From assembly GCA_002841605.1 (NCBI GenBank), contig PHAF01000125.1, positions 1-5,518 of the forward strand: a stretch of DNA of 5,518 bases, in the 5' to 3' direction. The translations under genes and the position numbers were made by a program. This document shows, piece after piece, positions 1 to 5,518 of this stretch (the first letter of the stretch is position 1; every line of letters starts with the position of its first letter). This DNA comes from Firmicutes bacterium HGW-Firmicutes-10 (GTDB taxonomy: Bacteria; Bacillota_I; Bacilli_A; Erysipelotrichales; Erysipelotrichaceae). The notes under the pieces were generated by a model. It made no database searches. It was not told the DNA's origin and saw only the letters and a program-made list of their open reading frames with translations.

Positions 1-2
1 TC

Positions 3-977
3 TCTTATGAGAAGAAGGATCGAGCATACTTGGCTGTTTTAGAGATTAATAATCCGCTCGGCGACGTAGACTTCTATGCAATGGAGATTGCCGCAACTTC
101 AATATTAATGGAAATGAAACGCCGACTAGCGATAAAGAGCATCGAAGAAAGAAACATAAACAATTTCATTTATGATTTAATTTATCAAAGCGATAAAAAA
201 GAAAAGGAAATCCTTCACGAGGCCCACTCCTTGGATTTGATTTATACTGCTCATTACGCAACGATCATTATTGAATTCAAGTTGTTGGGCGAAGATTCTG
301 GCAAGAATCGATCATTGGAGTATTTCTCCCCATTACAAGACGAATTGATCTTCAATTCAATTGTTAAATACTTTAAAGAACTAAATGAGCGGAACACGAT
401 AGGACAACTCGGTACATCAGTCATTGTACTGTACAGTTTCTCGAACGACACAGCTTCGAATGCCGATACTGTGAAATGCGTCTGTGATAAACTTCGGCAG
501 AACTTTTCGTTAGACTATCCTGACCACATCATCCAAGTCGGTGCGGGAAGCATTTGTTCTGGCATTTTAGGAATGTCCGAAAGCTATAATGATGCCCGAA
601 CCGCTTTGACATATGGCCTTCGAACTTTTGGGAGATCTTCGTTCGTGATTCAATACAACGATAATAGCCTCTTAAAAATTATTAGCTGTTTAGAGGACTC
701 AATAGATATTCGTTCACTCATTCCAAAGGTACTATTCGACATTATGGACTATGATCAGCAACACCATTCGGATTTCTTGAATACTTTGTCCAACTATCTG
801 AACAATAACTGCAACGCCTCTGAAACTGCAGCCCAGATGTTTGTGCACAATAAAACGATCCAATATCGACTTGATCGTATTAGAAGTTTGTTTCATCTCG
901 ATTATAATGATTGCGATGAACGTTTTGGCCTTACGTTTGGCGTAAAAGCCTTGAATCTATTGGACAATACAAAATAG
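3..977 (+). CDS. PucR/CdaR-family transcriptional regulator, 3' part (5' end outside window)
   Basis: The frame is open to the left edge, and about 324 residues are visible. The first in-frame start-like codon is TTG at 30, but the reading continues upstream of it as SYEKKDRAY, which runs smoothly into the conserved LAVLE stretch, so the real start is outside the window. Visible parts, numbered from the edge: the end of an N-terminal sensory region followed by a linker helix (about 25-60, MEIAATSILMEMKRR); a CdaR GGDEF-like domain (about 75-205) ending in the typical GMSESYNDARTAL segment; and a C-terminal PucR helix-turn-helix (about 258-320) with the hallmarks TLSNYLNNN, ASETAAQMFVHNKTIQYRLDRI and a final helix rich in Leu and Phe. 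Known members sense small molecules and control purine, allantoin, sugar-acid or amino-acid catabolism. Because it converges on the hydrolase operon, control of that operon is a fair inference but is not shown. Family confidence is high; effector and targets are unknown. Confidence 0.9.
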   Translation, partial: SYEKKDRAYLAVLEINNPLGDVDFYAMEIAATSILMEMKRRLAIKSIEERNINNFIYDLIYQSDKKEKEILHEAHSLDLIYTAHYATIIIEFKLLGEDSGKNRSLEYFSPLQDELIFNSIVKYFKELNERNTIGQLGTSVIVLYSFSNDTASNADTVKCVCDKLRQNFSLDYPDHIIQVGAGSICSGILGMSESYNDARTALTYGLRTFGRSSFVIQYNDNSLLKIISCLEDSIDIRSLIPKVLFDIMDYDQQHHSDFLNTLSNYLNNNCNASETAAQMFVHNKTIQYRLDRIRSLFHLDYNDCDERFGLTFGVKALNLLDNTK

Positions 978-1000
978 TACAGCATTTGCTGCACTATTTT
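971..1000. terminator. Bidirectional intrinsic terminator between convergent genes
   Basis: AAAATAGT (971-978) pairs perfectly with ACTATTTT (993-1000), and CAGC (980-983) pairs with GCTG (988-991) around an ATTT loop. One internal A/C opposition (979/992) becomes a G-U wobble in the minus-strand transcript, so the hairpin should be more stable for the operon than for the regulator. Both strands end in a short U run that is part of the stem. The hairpin begins inside the last codons of the regulator and contains its TAG stop (975-977); it lies 20 bases past the TAA of the 499-aa hydrolase gene. The U runs are short, so efficiency is uncertain. Confidence 0.75.
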
Positions 1001-1020
1001 GATTCTTACGACATAATAGT

Positions 1021-2520
1021 TTATTTGATTTTACGTTTATAGATAGGCATGCTAGGAGGACAGAAATAGCTCAATGGACGACCTTGTGCATCATATTCCT
1101 GGAATAATGACAAGTACTTTTCAAACACTCTCTGAGCCTCCTTTTTCAGTGCAGGCTCATCTATACCGATCACAACTCTGTCTTTCATGCGTGTGATGCC
1201 ATCAATAATTGTATGTTTTACATTGTTCCCGACACAACTAACCAAAAGTGTCCTGATAGGGTCTTCATATGGGCCTACACTCAGATCATCAAGATCCACA
1301 ACAATAATGTCGGCTTTTGCTCCTACTGATAAGTTGCCAATATCGGTTCTCCCCAAAGCTTTAGCACCGTTTATGGTTACGGCGTTGAAGATCTCTGCTG
1401 CGGACGTCTTTGGATAGTCTTGTTCAAGCTGAAAGGCATCCGTGATCGTGCTATCTTCCCCGTACCTGGAGAATAGTATCCTGCACTCGCACAATCGGTC
1501 GATATCCCATGCCAATCGCATATTCTGTATCATATCGGTAGGTTGCGCATCGGTGCCGATCGTCAGATTTATCCCATAAGATTGATATTTGGCAAAGGAG
1601 AACAAGCCTGCGCCATAATTGATCTCTGCTATTGGTGTGTGGATCACCGTTACACCGTTTGCTGCAAGCTTTTTTAATTCGCTGTCCTTAACCGTTAAGG
1701 CATGGGGAACTAAAAGCCTTGGATTCAGCAGTCCCAATTCTTCGAACAGATCGATGGTTGTCTTTCCAAATCGGGGCAAAGTATACTTCCATTCGATATC
1801 TTCTTCGCATGCATGGAGCCGCATCGGCATATCCATTGCCTTTGCTTCATCCATAGCTTTCTTTAGTATTTCTGTATTGGTGACAGCAATTTGGCACGGA
1901 TTGAGAAACGTTCGTATGCGATCGTTGTTTGCTCCATTGAATTGCGTGCAATAGCGGATTGCATCATCGAAGCTTTCTCGTTCTCTGGCCGGATCATCCG
2001 GCCGATCCCTTTCTGCCCTGGATTTAAAGCTAGGCCCTAAATAAGCTCTAATTCCCATTTCCTTCGCCGTCTGTGCCATGATTTCAAACTCATGATACGA
2101 TTGTCCCCATCCGTGAAATTGCTCTCCGGCGATTGGCATGGCGGTAGTAATTCCGTTCATGATTAATTGGGCCATCGAATACTTTTGCCGGATATAAAAA
2201 TCTTCATCAGTGTATGGATCTCTTGTCCTGAATTTTTCATTCGGCTCCCAGGTGGATCCAGCCTTTGGGAATTTATGAAACAGCGCAACATCAAAGTTTG
2301 CATGATCTGTATCGATGTCGGCTTCTAAATCGATAAACCCCGGACTAATGATGGATAACCCAACATCCCAATATTCGTCATACATTCCGGAATAATCATG
2401 CCCGACAAATATTACTTCGTCACCTTCATACACGACGTCGCCATCTTCATAAACCACATGCTGGGTACCATCAAAGCCAATGACAAATTTTCCGTGCAGA
2501 AGTGTTCGCTTATTACTCAT
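1021..2520 (-). CDS. Divergent TrzA/AtzA-like amidohydrolase ('chlorohydrolase family'), 499 aa
   Basis: Metal-dependent hydrolase of the amidohydrolase superfamily, cytosolic (no signal peptide). Family members deaminate or dechlorinate N-heterocycles; the substrate here is unknown. The N-terminal beta-sandwich part (1-57) is followed by the barrel. IISPGFID (57-64) is the usual end of strand 1, but the expected HxH is missing; instead there is a run of acidic residues and one histidine (D68, D70, D72, H73). Later sites are intact: His236 and Glu239 in RLHACEED, His273 in LLVPHAL, and Asp324 in IGTDAQPTD. The closing motif NGAKALG...IGNLSVGAKADIIVVDL (384-410) is typical of the family, and a C-terminal tail with FCPPSMP (486-492) follows. 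The ATG at 2518-2520 is chosen because AGAGGTG lies 4 bases upstream. It is the last gene of the operon, 11 bases after the transporter. Family assignment is firm. The altered metal motif leaves open whether it uses a different ligand set or is not a classic deaminase. Confidence 0.9.
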   Translation of the reverse strand: MSNKRTLLHGKFVIGFDGTQHVVYEDGDVVYEGDEVIFVGHDYSGMYDEYWDVGLSIISPGFIDLEADIDTDHANFDVALFHKFPKAGSTWEPNEKFRTRDPYTDEDFYIRQKYSMAQLIMNGITTAMPIAGEQFHGWGQSYHEFEIMAQTAKEMGIRAYLGPSFKSRAERDRPDDPARERESFDDAIRYCTQFNGANNDRIRTFLNPCQIAVTNTEILKKAMDEAKAMDMPMRLHACEEDIEWKYTLPRFGKTTIDLFEELGLLNPRLLVPHALTVKDSELKKLAANGVTVIHTPIAEINYGAGLFSFAKYQSYGINLTIGTDAQPTDMIQNMRLAWDIDRLCECRILFSRYGEDSTITDAFQLEQDYPKTSAAEIFNAVTINGAKALGRTDIGNLSVGAKADIIVVDLDDLSVGPYEDPIRTLLVSCVGNNVKHTIIDGITRMKDRVVIGIDEPALKKEAQRVFEKYLSLFQEYDAQGRPLSYFCPPSMPIYKRKIK

Positions 2521-2524
2521 CAGT

Positions 2525-2531
2525 CACCTCT
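2525..2531 (-). promoter_or_regulatory. Ribosome binding site for the 499-aa hydrolase
   Basis: On the minus strand AGAGGTG lies 4 bases before the ATG and starts directly after the TAA stop of the transporter gene (2532-2534). The 11-base gap therefore holds only this site, which fixes the start and suggests that ribosomes finishing the transporter can reload here. Confidence 0.75.
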
Positions 2532-3887
2532 TTACATAAGTACGAAGCCAAGAATCAAGTATGCGATCGCACCAATCGCAGTTGGCGCCAGGATCAAAGG
2601 AATAGAGGTTCTTGCGTATTCGAACGGCTGTACATTACATGCTGCGCATGTCAGAATAGCTGCATCTCCGTAAAAACAGGCATGGCTACCGAATGCAGTC
2701 CCTGCAATCAATGCGCCTCCAATCATGAATGGATCCGCTCCGACAGCTTGTGCAAGTGGCATTATTATTGGGAAGGATACGGTTGCCATAGCCCAAGGGC
2801 TCGCCGTTGCAAAGGATAACCCACTCAATACCAAGAAAGTAATCAATGGAAAAAGCGGACCGCTGATCAGCGGGGTCACGGTATCCAAAACATAGGGTGT
2901 CAAGCCCATTTCCTGGTTAACCGCATTCAGTACAAACGAACCTGTCATTGTAATCATAACCACTGCCATGCTTTGCAGCCCTTCCGGGACGGAGTTTAAG
3001 AAATCGAGCGGCTTCAAAATTTTTCGCGGTATATAGATGATTGCGCACGCGATCAGTCCGGCAAAGATGCCGAGCATTACATCATTCTTCACCAGCGCAA
3101 CCACTGTCAAAGCTAAGATCGGTATCACAAAATTCAAAGCTCCAGTCTTCTTGATTTCTTCACCGACCAATTCATCTTGATGGGTTTCGTGGTAACCCGG
3201 GGGAAACACTTCACCCGTTGTCTCAGCACGTTCGATTGCTTTTTTCATGGGGCCATAAGTTGGAAGTATTTTTAATGCGAACAGGGGTACAATTATGACC
3301 GCAGCCCAAGCATAGAACATATATGGTATGGATGCAATATATGCTCCCAATCCTGTCCCATTTTTGGTTACACCAACCAATTCAAATTGGGATGCCATAT
3401 ACACTGCCCAAGTAGACACCGGGACGAGCAAGCAGACAGTTGCTCCAGTGGAATTTACAACATATGCGAGGAATTCTCTGGGGACCTTGAACTTATCGGT
3501 GATTTTCCGCATGGCTACACTTACACCAAGGCAATTGAGGTAATCATCTAGGAAAATAGCAATTCCCAATAACCAGGTAATAATTAATGATGTGCTACGT
3601 GTTTTCGCAAACTTCGCGCTTAGATCCGCAAATCCCAACGCGCCGCCAGATTTTTCTAGAAGCAGAATAAAAATGCCGATGACTACAAATAGTACATAAT
3701 ACCAACCCAAATCACCCGCAATCGTGGTCAACGAATTGATCCAGTTGATTAGGAAATTGCCAGGATCGATGATAAGATAGCCGATGATTCCCCCGAGAAG
3801 TAACGGTTCAAATGATCTTCTTGTAATGACCGCAACTACGATAACAACGGTCACGGGGATCAGACTTACAATTCCATATGTGTCCAT
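2532..3887 (-). CDS. NhaC-family membrane transporter (Na+/H+ antiporter-like), 451 aa
   Basis: Polytopic inner-membrane carrier with about 11-13 hydrophobic segments, for example near residues 5-22, 62-78, 101-118, 182-207, 250-267, 270-286, 338-360 and 428-450, and a hydrophilic loop around 210-248. Length is usual for NhaC. The family mark is IFLDDYLNCLG (111-121) followed by a charged loop with MRKITDKFKVPREFLAYVVNST (126-147) and the PVSTW turn (156-160), very close to NhaC proteins. Near the C-terminus, FGSHACFYGDAAILT (399-413) stands where NhaC/MleN proteins usually read GDHxSPxSDTT, so the ion or substrate site differs. Characterised relatives exchange Na+ with H+ or malate with lactate. 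Lying between two hydrolase genes of one operon, this one more likely carries the pathway substrate or product than serves general sodium export; this is inference. The ATG at 3885-3887 follows a consensus AAGGAGGT at good distance. Confidence 0.9.
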   Translation of the reverse strand: MDTYGIVSLIPVTVVIVVAVITRRSFEPLLLGGIIGYLIIDPGNFLINWINSLTTIAGDLGWYYVLFVVIGIFILLLEKSGGALGFADLSAKFAKTRSTSLIITWLLGIAIFLDDYLNCLGVSVAMRKITDKFKVPREFLAYVVNSTGATVCLLVPVSTWAVYMASQFELVGVTKNGTGLGAYIASIPYMFYAWAAVIIVPLFALKILPTYGPMKKAIERAETTGEVFPPGYHETHQDELVGEEIKKTGALNFVIPILALTVVALVKNDVMLGIFAGLIACAIIYIPRKILKPLDFLNSVPEGLQSMAVVMITMTGSFVLNAVNQEMGLTPYVLDTVTPLISGPLFPLITFLVLSGLSFATASPWAMATVSFPIIMPLAQAVGADPFMIGGALIAGTAFGSHACFYGDAAILTCAACNVQPFEYARTSIPLILAPTAIGAIAYLILGFVLM

Positions 3888-3892
3888 TCTAT

Positions 3893-3900
3893 ACCTCCTT
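3893..3900 (-). promoter_or_regulatory. Consensus ribosome binding site for the transporter gene
   Basis: AAGGAGGT on the minus strand, 5 bases before the ATG of the NhaC-like gene, is a near-perfect match to the anti-Shine-Dalgarno sequence and fixes the start. A T6 run lies just upstream (minus strand, 3901-3906) but no hairpin precedes it, so it is not read as a terminator. Confidence 0.85.
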
Positions 3901-3913
3901 AAAAAAGTGATAA

Positions 3914-5395
3914 CTAATCGCCTTTATATTCAACCCCAATATAATCTTTGACTTTTCCCCACCCCAGGCGTACGGGCTTCGTAAAGGCTTGGATTCCGGC
4001 TCTCTGGATCGTTTCTTCAGAGGCCATTGTTGCCTCTTCTATGATTTGGTTTTCGTCCACATGATCTGTCCTTCTGCCAACCATGCGCAGCATACCATCC
4101 ACGACCACATCCATCACGTCGTTTGCAACGACCGAGTATGCGATGCGATCGATAAAGAGATTGGGATTCACCGGTGCCAAATGTGGTTGATTCATATTGA
4201 TGGTTATGACATCCGCTTTCTTTCCGACTTCGAGGGATCCGATCTCGTCATCCCACCCAATACATTTCGCCGCATCGATCGTAACCATTTCCAAAAGCTT
4301 TTCCGGCGGCAGATAGTAGTAATCGCGCAACACTGTTTGATGCAAAGTCTGGGTTTTTCGCATGGCCTGGAATAAATCGTATGTCACATTGGGTGCCGTT
4401 CCGTCTGAACTGATTGCAACCGTCGTACCAAGTTCCATCAATTCAATGATCGGAGTTCTTTCATGGAAGAATTCATTCCAGGGAGTGCAGCTAACATTTG
4501 TACCAGTTTCCGCCAGCAACTTTGTTTCGTCGAAGGATAATCCTGTACAATGTTGCAAATGCACATCTGGTCCTAACAATGCATTCTCCTTGTCTTCTAG
4601 TGCCATCCGGATCATACCTCCAAATGCGTCCGAATGGATCCTTGTATTATACTTTTTCGCAATTTCACGAATTCGTTTAGCTTGGTACTTGTCATGTTCA
4701 GTCAAGGGGCGAACCATATCAGCAGGCGTTGCACTTGATGGATTCACGGATGTTACTATAACGAACGGTGTCACAAAGGCACGAGTCATATCATCATTCG
4801 CATGATGCAGCGCTTCAATGACCGATTCAGTTGACTGTAACACGTCGTTGTACTCGACCATCTTGTCTACTCGCTTACCTTCGATCCATCTGCTGAAACT
4901 ATGCGGCCAGGGAGGGTTGCAGGGCCCAGTGCAAACGATGTCTCTGATTCCAACCTCGAAGTAGCCTCTCGAATGGTTCATGGCGAATATCGGGTCATCC
5001 GCCCGTGGCATTGACCCCAAAACGCTTACACCCGTTGTGATTCCCGATTTGAGTCGTTCCAATGCGGCGAGCTTTCCATCATAATACCAAAAATCATCTG
5101 TTACGGCGTGTTTGTAAACGTCCGTGAGTATCGTCATCCACATAGAGTCATTTCCACATGCCACGCCTTTTAGCAGGCTGTGCCCTCCGTGACCATGTGC
5201 ATCAATCAAACCAGGCAATAACACGTGATTTTTTCTTTCTAGCACCGTCTTTGCTTGGTATTTGCTTTTCAGTTGGTCAGTTTTGGCAACTTCCAAGATT
5301 CGTCCCTCATGGATCGCAAGCCCCGCATCATGGAGGATCGTTCTTGCTTTATCCATTGTAATAACGGTTGCTCCGGTTATAATCATGTCAATCAT
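3914..5395 (-). CDS. TrzA/SsnA-type metal-dependent amidohydrolase (putative heterocycle deaminase), 493 aa
   Basis: Cytosolic hydrolase of the TrzA/AtzA/SsnA branch of the amidohydrolase superfamily, whose members remove amino or chloro groups from purines, pyrimidines and triazines. The N-terminal sandwich (MIITGATVITMD...) is followed by the barrel. LLPGLIDAHGHGGHS (59-73) carries the metal pair His67 and His69; further ligands are His254 (RIHSDAFGG), His282 (LQHCTGLSFDE) and Asp331 (ISSDGTAPN). IGSLEVGKKADVITI (385-399) is the usual closing motif. The catalytic Glu commonly found three residues after the strand-5 His (HxxE) is absent: the sequence is H-S-D-A, with Asp256 as a possible stand-in. 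This differs from the other hydrolase of the operon and suggests another substrate. The ATG at 5393-5395 is chosen over the in-frame ATG three codons later because AAGGAGG lies 5 bases before the first. It overlaps the upstream gene by 8 bases and is 26 bases before the transporter gene. Confidence 0.92.
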   Translation of the reverse strand: MIDMIITGATVITMDKARTILHDAGLAIHEGRILEVAKTDQLKSKYQAKTVLERKNHVLLPGLIDAHGHGGHSLLKGVACGNDSMWMTILTDVYKHAVTDDFWYYDGKLAALERLKSGITTGVSVLGSMPRADDPIFAMNHSRGYFEVGIRDIVCTGPCNPPWPHSFSRWIEGKRVDKMVEYNDVLQSTESVIEALHHANDDMTRAFVTPFVIVTSVNPSSATPADMVRPLTEHDKYQAKRIREIAKKYNTRIHSDAFGGMIRMALEDKENALLGPDVHLQHCTGLSFDETKLLAETGTNVSCTPWNEFFHERTPIIELMELGTTVAISSDGTAPNVTYDLFQAMRKTQTLHQTVLRDYYYLPPEKLLEMVTIDAAKCIGWDDEIGSLEVGKKADVITINMNQPHLAPVNPNLFIDRIAYSVVANDVMDVVVDGMLRMVGRRTDHVDENQIIEEATMASEETIQRAGIQAFTKPVRLGWGKVKDYIGVEYKGD

Positions 5396-5518
5396 GGTGG
5401 CCTCCTTTCCGTGCCGTGATCATTTTTCCATATCCTTCGGGAGCTTGAATCGTTTGGCCATCGTATACGATTGTTCCACGAACAATCGTTGTTTCAACAC
5501 ATCCTTTAATTTTCCGGC
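5388..5518 (-). CDS. Cyclic amidohydrolase (dihydropyrimidinase/hydantoinase/allantoinase type), C-terminal 42 residues
   Basis: A minus-strand frame entering from the right edge (first full codon at 5516-5514) reads RKIKGCVETTIVRG, then TIVYDGQTIQAPEGYGKMIT, and ends RKGGHHD before a TGA at 5390-5388. The pattern K-x-K-G...TIVRGxIVYxxG...GxGK is the usual C-terminal strand region of ring-opening cyclic amidohydrolases (hydantoinase, dihydropyrimidinase, allantoinase, dihydroorotase-like). The catalytic part is outside the window, so members of the group cannot be told apart. Its last seven codons contain the ribosome binding site of the next gene, and its stop overlaps that gene's start (shared bases ATGATTGA), which indicates translational coupling. 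The competing frame, which also stays open to the edge and stops at a TGA, shows no family pattern. Ring-opening activity next to two deaminase-like enzymes supports a heterocycle-degradation operon. Confidence 0.82.
   Translation of the reverse strand, partial: RKIKGCVETTIVRGTIVYDGQTIQAPEGYGKMITARKGGHHD
5401..5407 (-). promoter_or_regulatory. Ribosome binding site of the 493-aa hydrolase, embedded in the preceding gene
   Basis: AAGGAGG on the minus strand lies 5 bases before the ATG at 5395. It is inside the reading frame of the upstream cyclic amidohydrolase and encodes part of its tail (residues RKGG). This settles the choice of the first ATG over the one three codons later. Confidence 0.85.
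5467..5489. repeat. Perfect 10-bp inverted repeat with 3-bp spacer
   Basis: ACGATTGTTC (5467-5476) and GAACAATCGT (5480-5489) are exact reverse complements separated by CAC. The repeat lies in the coding end of the cyclic amidohydrolase gene, about 72-94 bases upstream of the next start. It encodes the conserved TIVRGTIV segment, so part of the symmetry may come from protein constraint. No U run follows on either strand, so it is not a standard terminator. It could be an operator, an mRNA hairpin or chance. Confidence 0.55.

Larger units (their letters stand above)
1021..5518 (-). other. Operon: ring-opening hydrolase, amidohydrolase, NhaC-like carrier, chlorohydrolase-like hydrolase
   Basis: Four co-directional genes follow one another with an 8-base overlap, a 26-base gap and an 11-base gap, each with its own Shine-Dalgarno sequence and without a visible internal terminator or promoter; a hairpin terminator stands 20 bases past the last stop. 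The promoter and any further genes are beyond the right edge. Co-transcription is inferred from spacing. The shared theme, hydrolysis of cyclic C-N compounds plus a carrier, fits a nitrogen-scavenging pathway. Confidence 0.82.

Noticed and set aside
30..32. TTG as the start of the regulator gene
   Set aside because: The frame stays open to the window edge, the residues before the TTG continue the domain pattern, and no Shine-Dalgarno sequence at proper distance is visible; the gene is simply cut by the edge.
428..437. Palindrome ACTGTACAGT in the regulator gene
   Set aside because: Ten-base palindromes are expected several times by chance in a window this long, and it lies inside coding sequence.
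1987..2003. GC-rich palindrome GGCCGGATCATCCGGCC inside the 499-aa hydrolase gene
   Set aside because: It encodes the ordinary residues RPDDPA, has no U run or intergenic position, and a symmetric Pro-Asp-Asp-Pro coding stretch readily gives such a palindrome.
3371..3395. Short inverted repeat CCAATT/AATTGG in the transporter gene
   Set aside because: Six-base arms in an AT-rich coding stretch are within chance expectation.
3901..3913. T-run on the minus strand between hydrolase and transporter genes as a terminator
   Set aside because: No stable hairpin precedes it and it leads directly into a consensus ribosome binding site.
4362..4805. Open + strand frame of 147 codons opposite the 493-aa hydrolase
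   Set aside because: It lies wholly antisense to a well-supported gene and shows no convincing domain or ribosome binding site; the same holds for the other + strand frames over the operon.
5422..5518. Alternative minus-strand frame at the right edge reading ...KQRLFVEQSYTMAKRF...
   Set aside because: It has no recognisable family pattern, while the neighbouring frame gives a clear cyclic-amidohydrolase tail that overlaps the next gene in operon fashion.

Overview
The window looks like a stretch of a Bacillota chromosome, probably a Bacilli- or Clostridia-type organism. The reasons are strong AAGGAGG-type Shine-Dalgarno sequences 4-6 bases before each start, tight operon packing, moderate base composition (mid-forties % GC by eye) and the mix of protein families. 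The genus cannot be told from the sequence. It contains no tRNA, rRNA, CRISPR array, insertion sequence or other mobile-element signature.

Layout. On the + strand, the left end carries the 3' part of a PucR/CdaR-family transcriptional regulator (3-977); its 5' end lies outside the window. A symmetric hairpin at 971-1000 can serve as a terminator for both strands and separates it from a converging minus-strand gene cluster that fills the rest of the window. In transcription order (right to left) the cluster is: the last 42 codons of a cyclic amidohydrolase of the dihydropyrimidinase/hydantoinase/allantoinase type (5388 to the window edge); a TrzA/SsnA-type amidohydrolase of 493 aa (3914-5395), whose start overlaps the previous stop by 8 bases; an NhaC-family membrane transporter of 451 aa (2532-3887); and a second, divergent TrzA-like ('chlorohydrolase family') amidohydrolase of 499 aa (1021-2520). 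The gaps of 26 and 11 bases hold little more than ribosome binding sites, so this is almost certainly one operon.

How the genes may work together. Three metal-dependent hydrolases of the amidohydrolase superfamily, one ring-opening type and two deaminase/dechlorinase type, sit with one carrier and a regulator family best known from purine/allantoin catabolism. The inferred role is uptake and stepwise hydrolysis of a nitrogen-rich heterocycle (purine, pyrimidine, hydantoin or triazine-like) as a nitrogen source. The substrate is not readable from sequence. The most unusual points are the 499-aa hydrolase, which lacks the usual HxH metal motif after beta-strand 1; the 493-aa hydrolase, which keeps HxH but lacks the usual HxxE; a transporter with an altered NhaC signature; and a perfect 10-bp inverted repeat inside the end of the ring-opening hydrolase gene.
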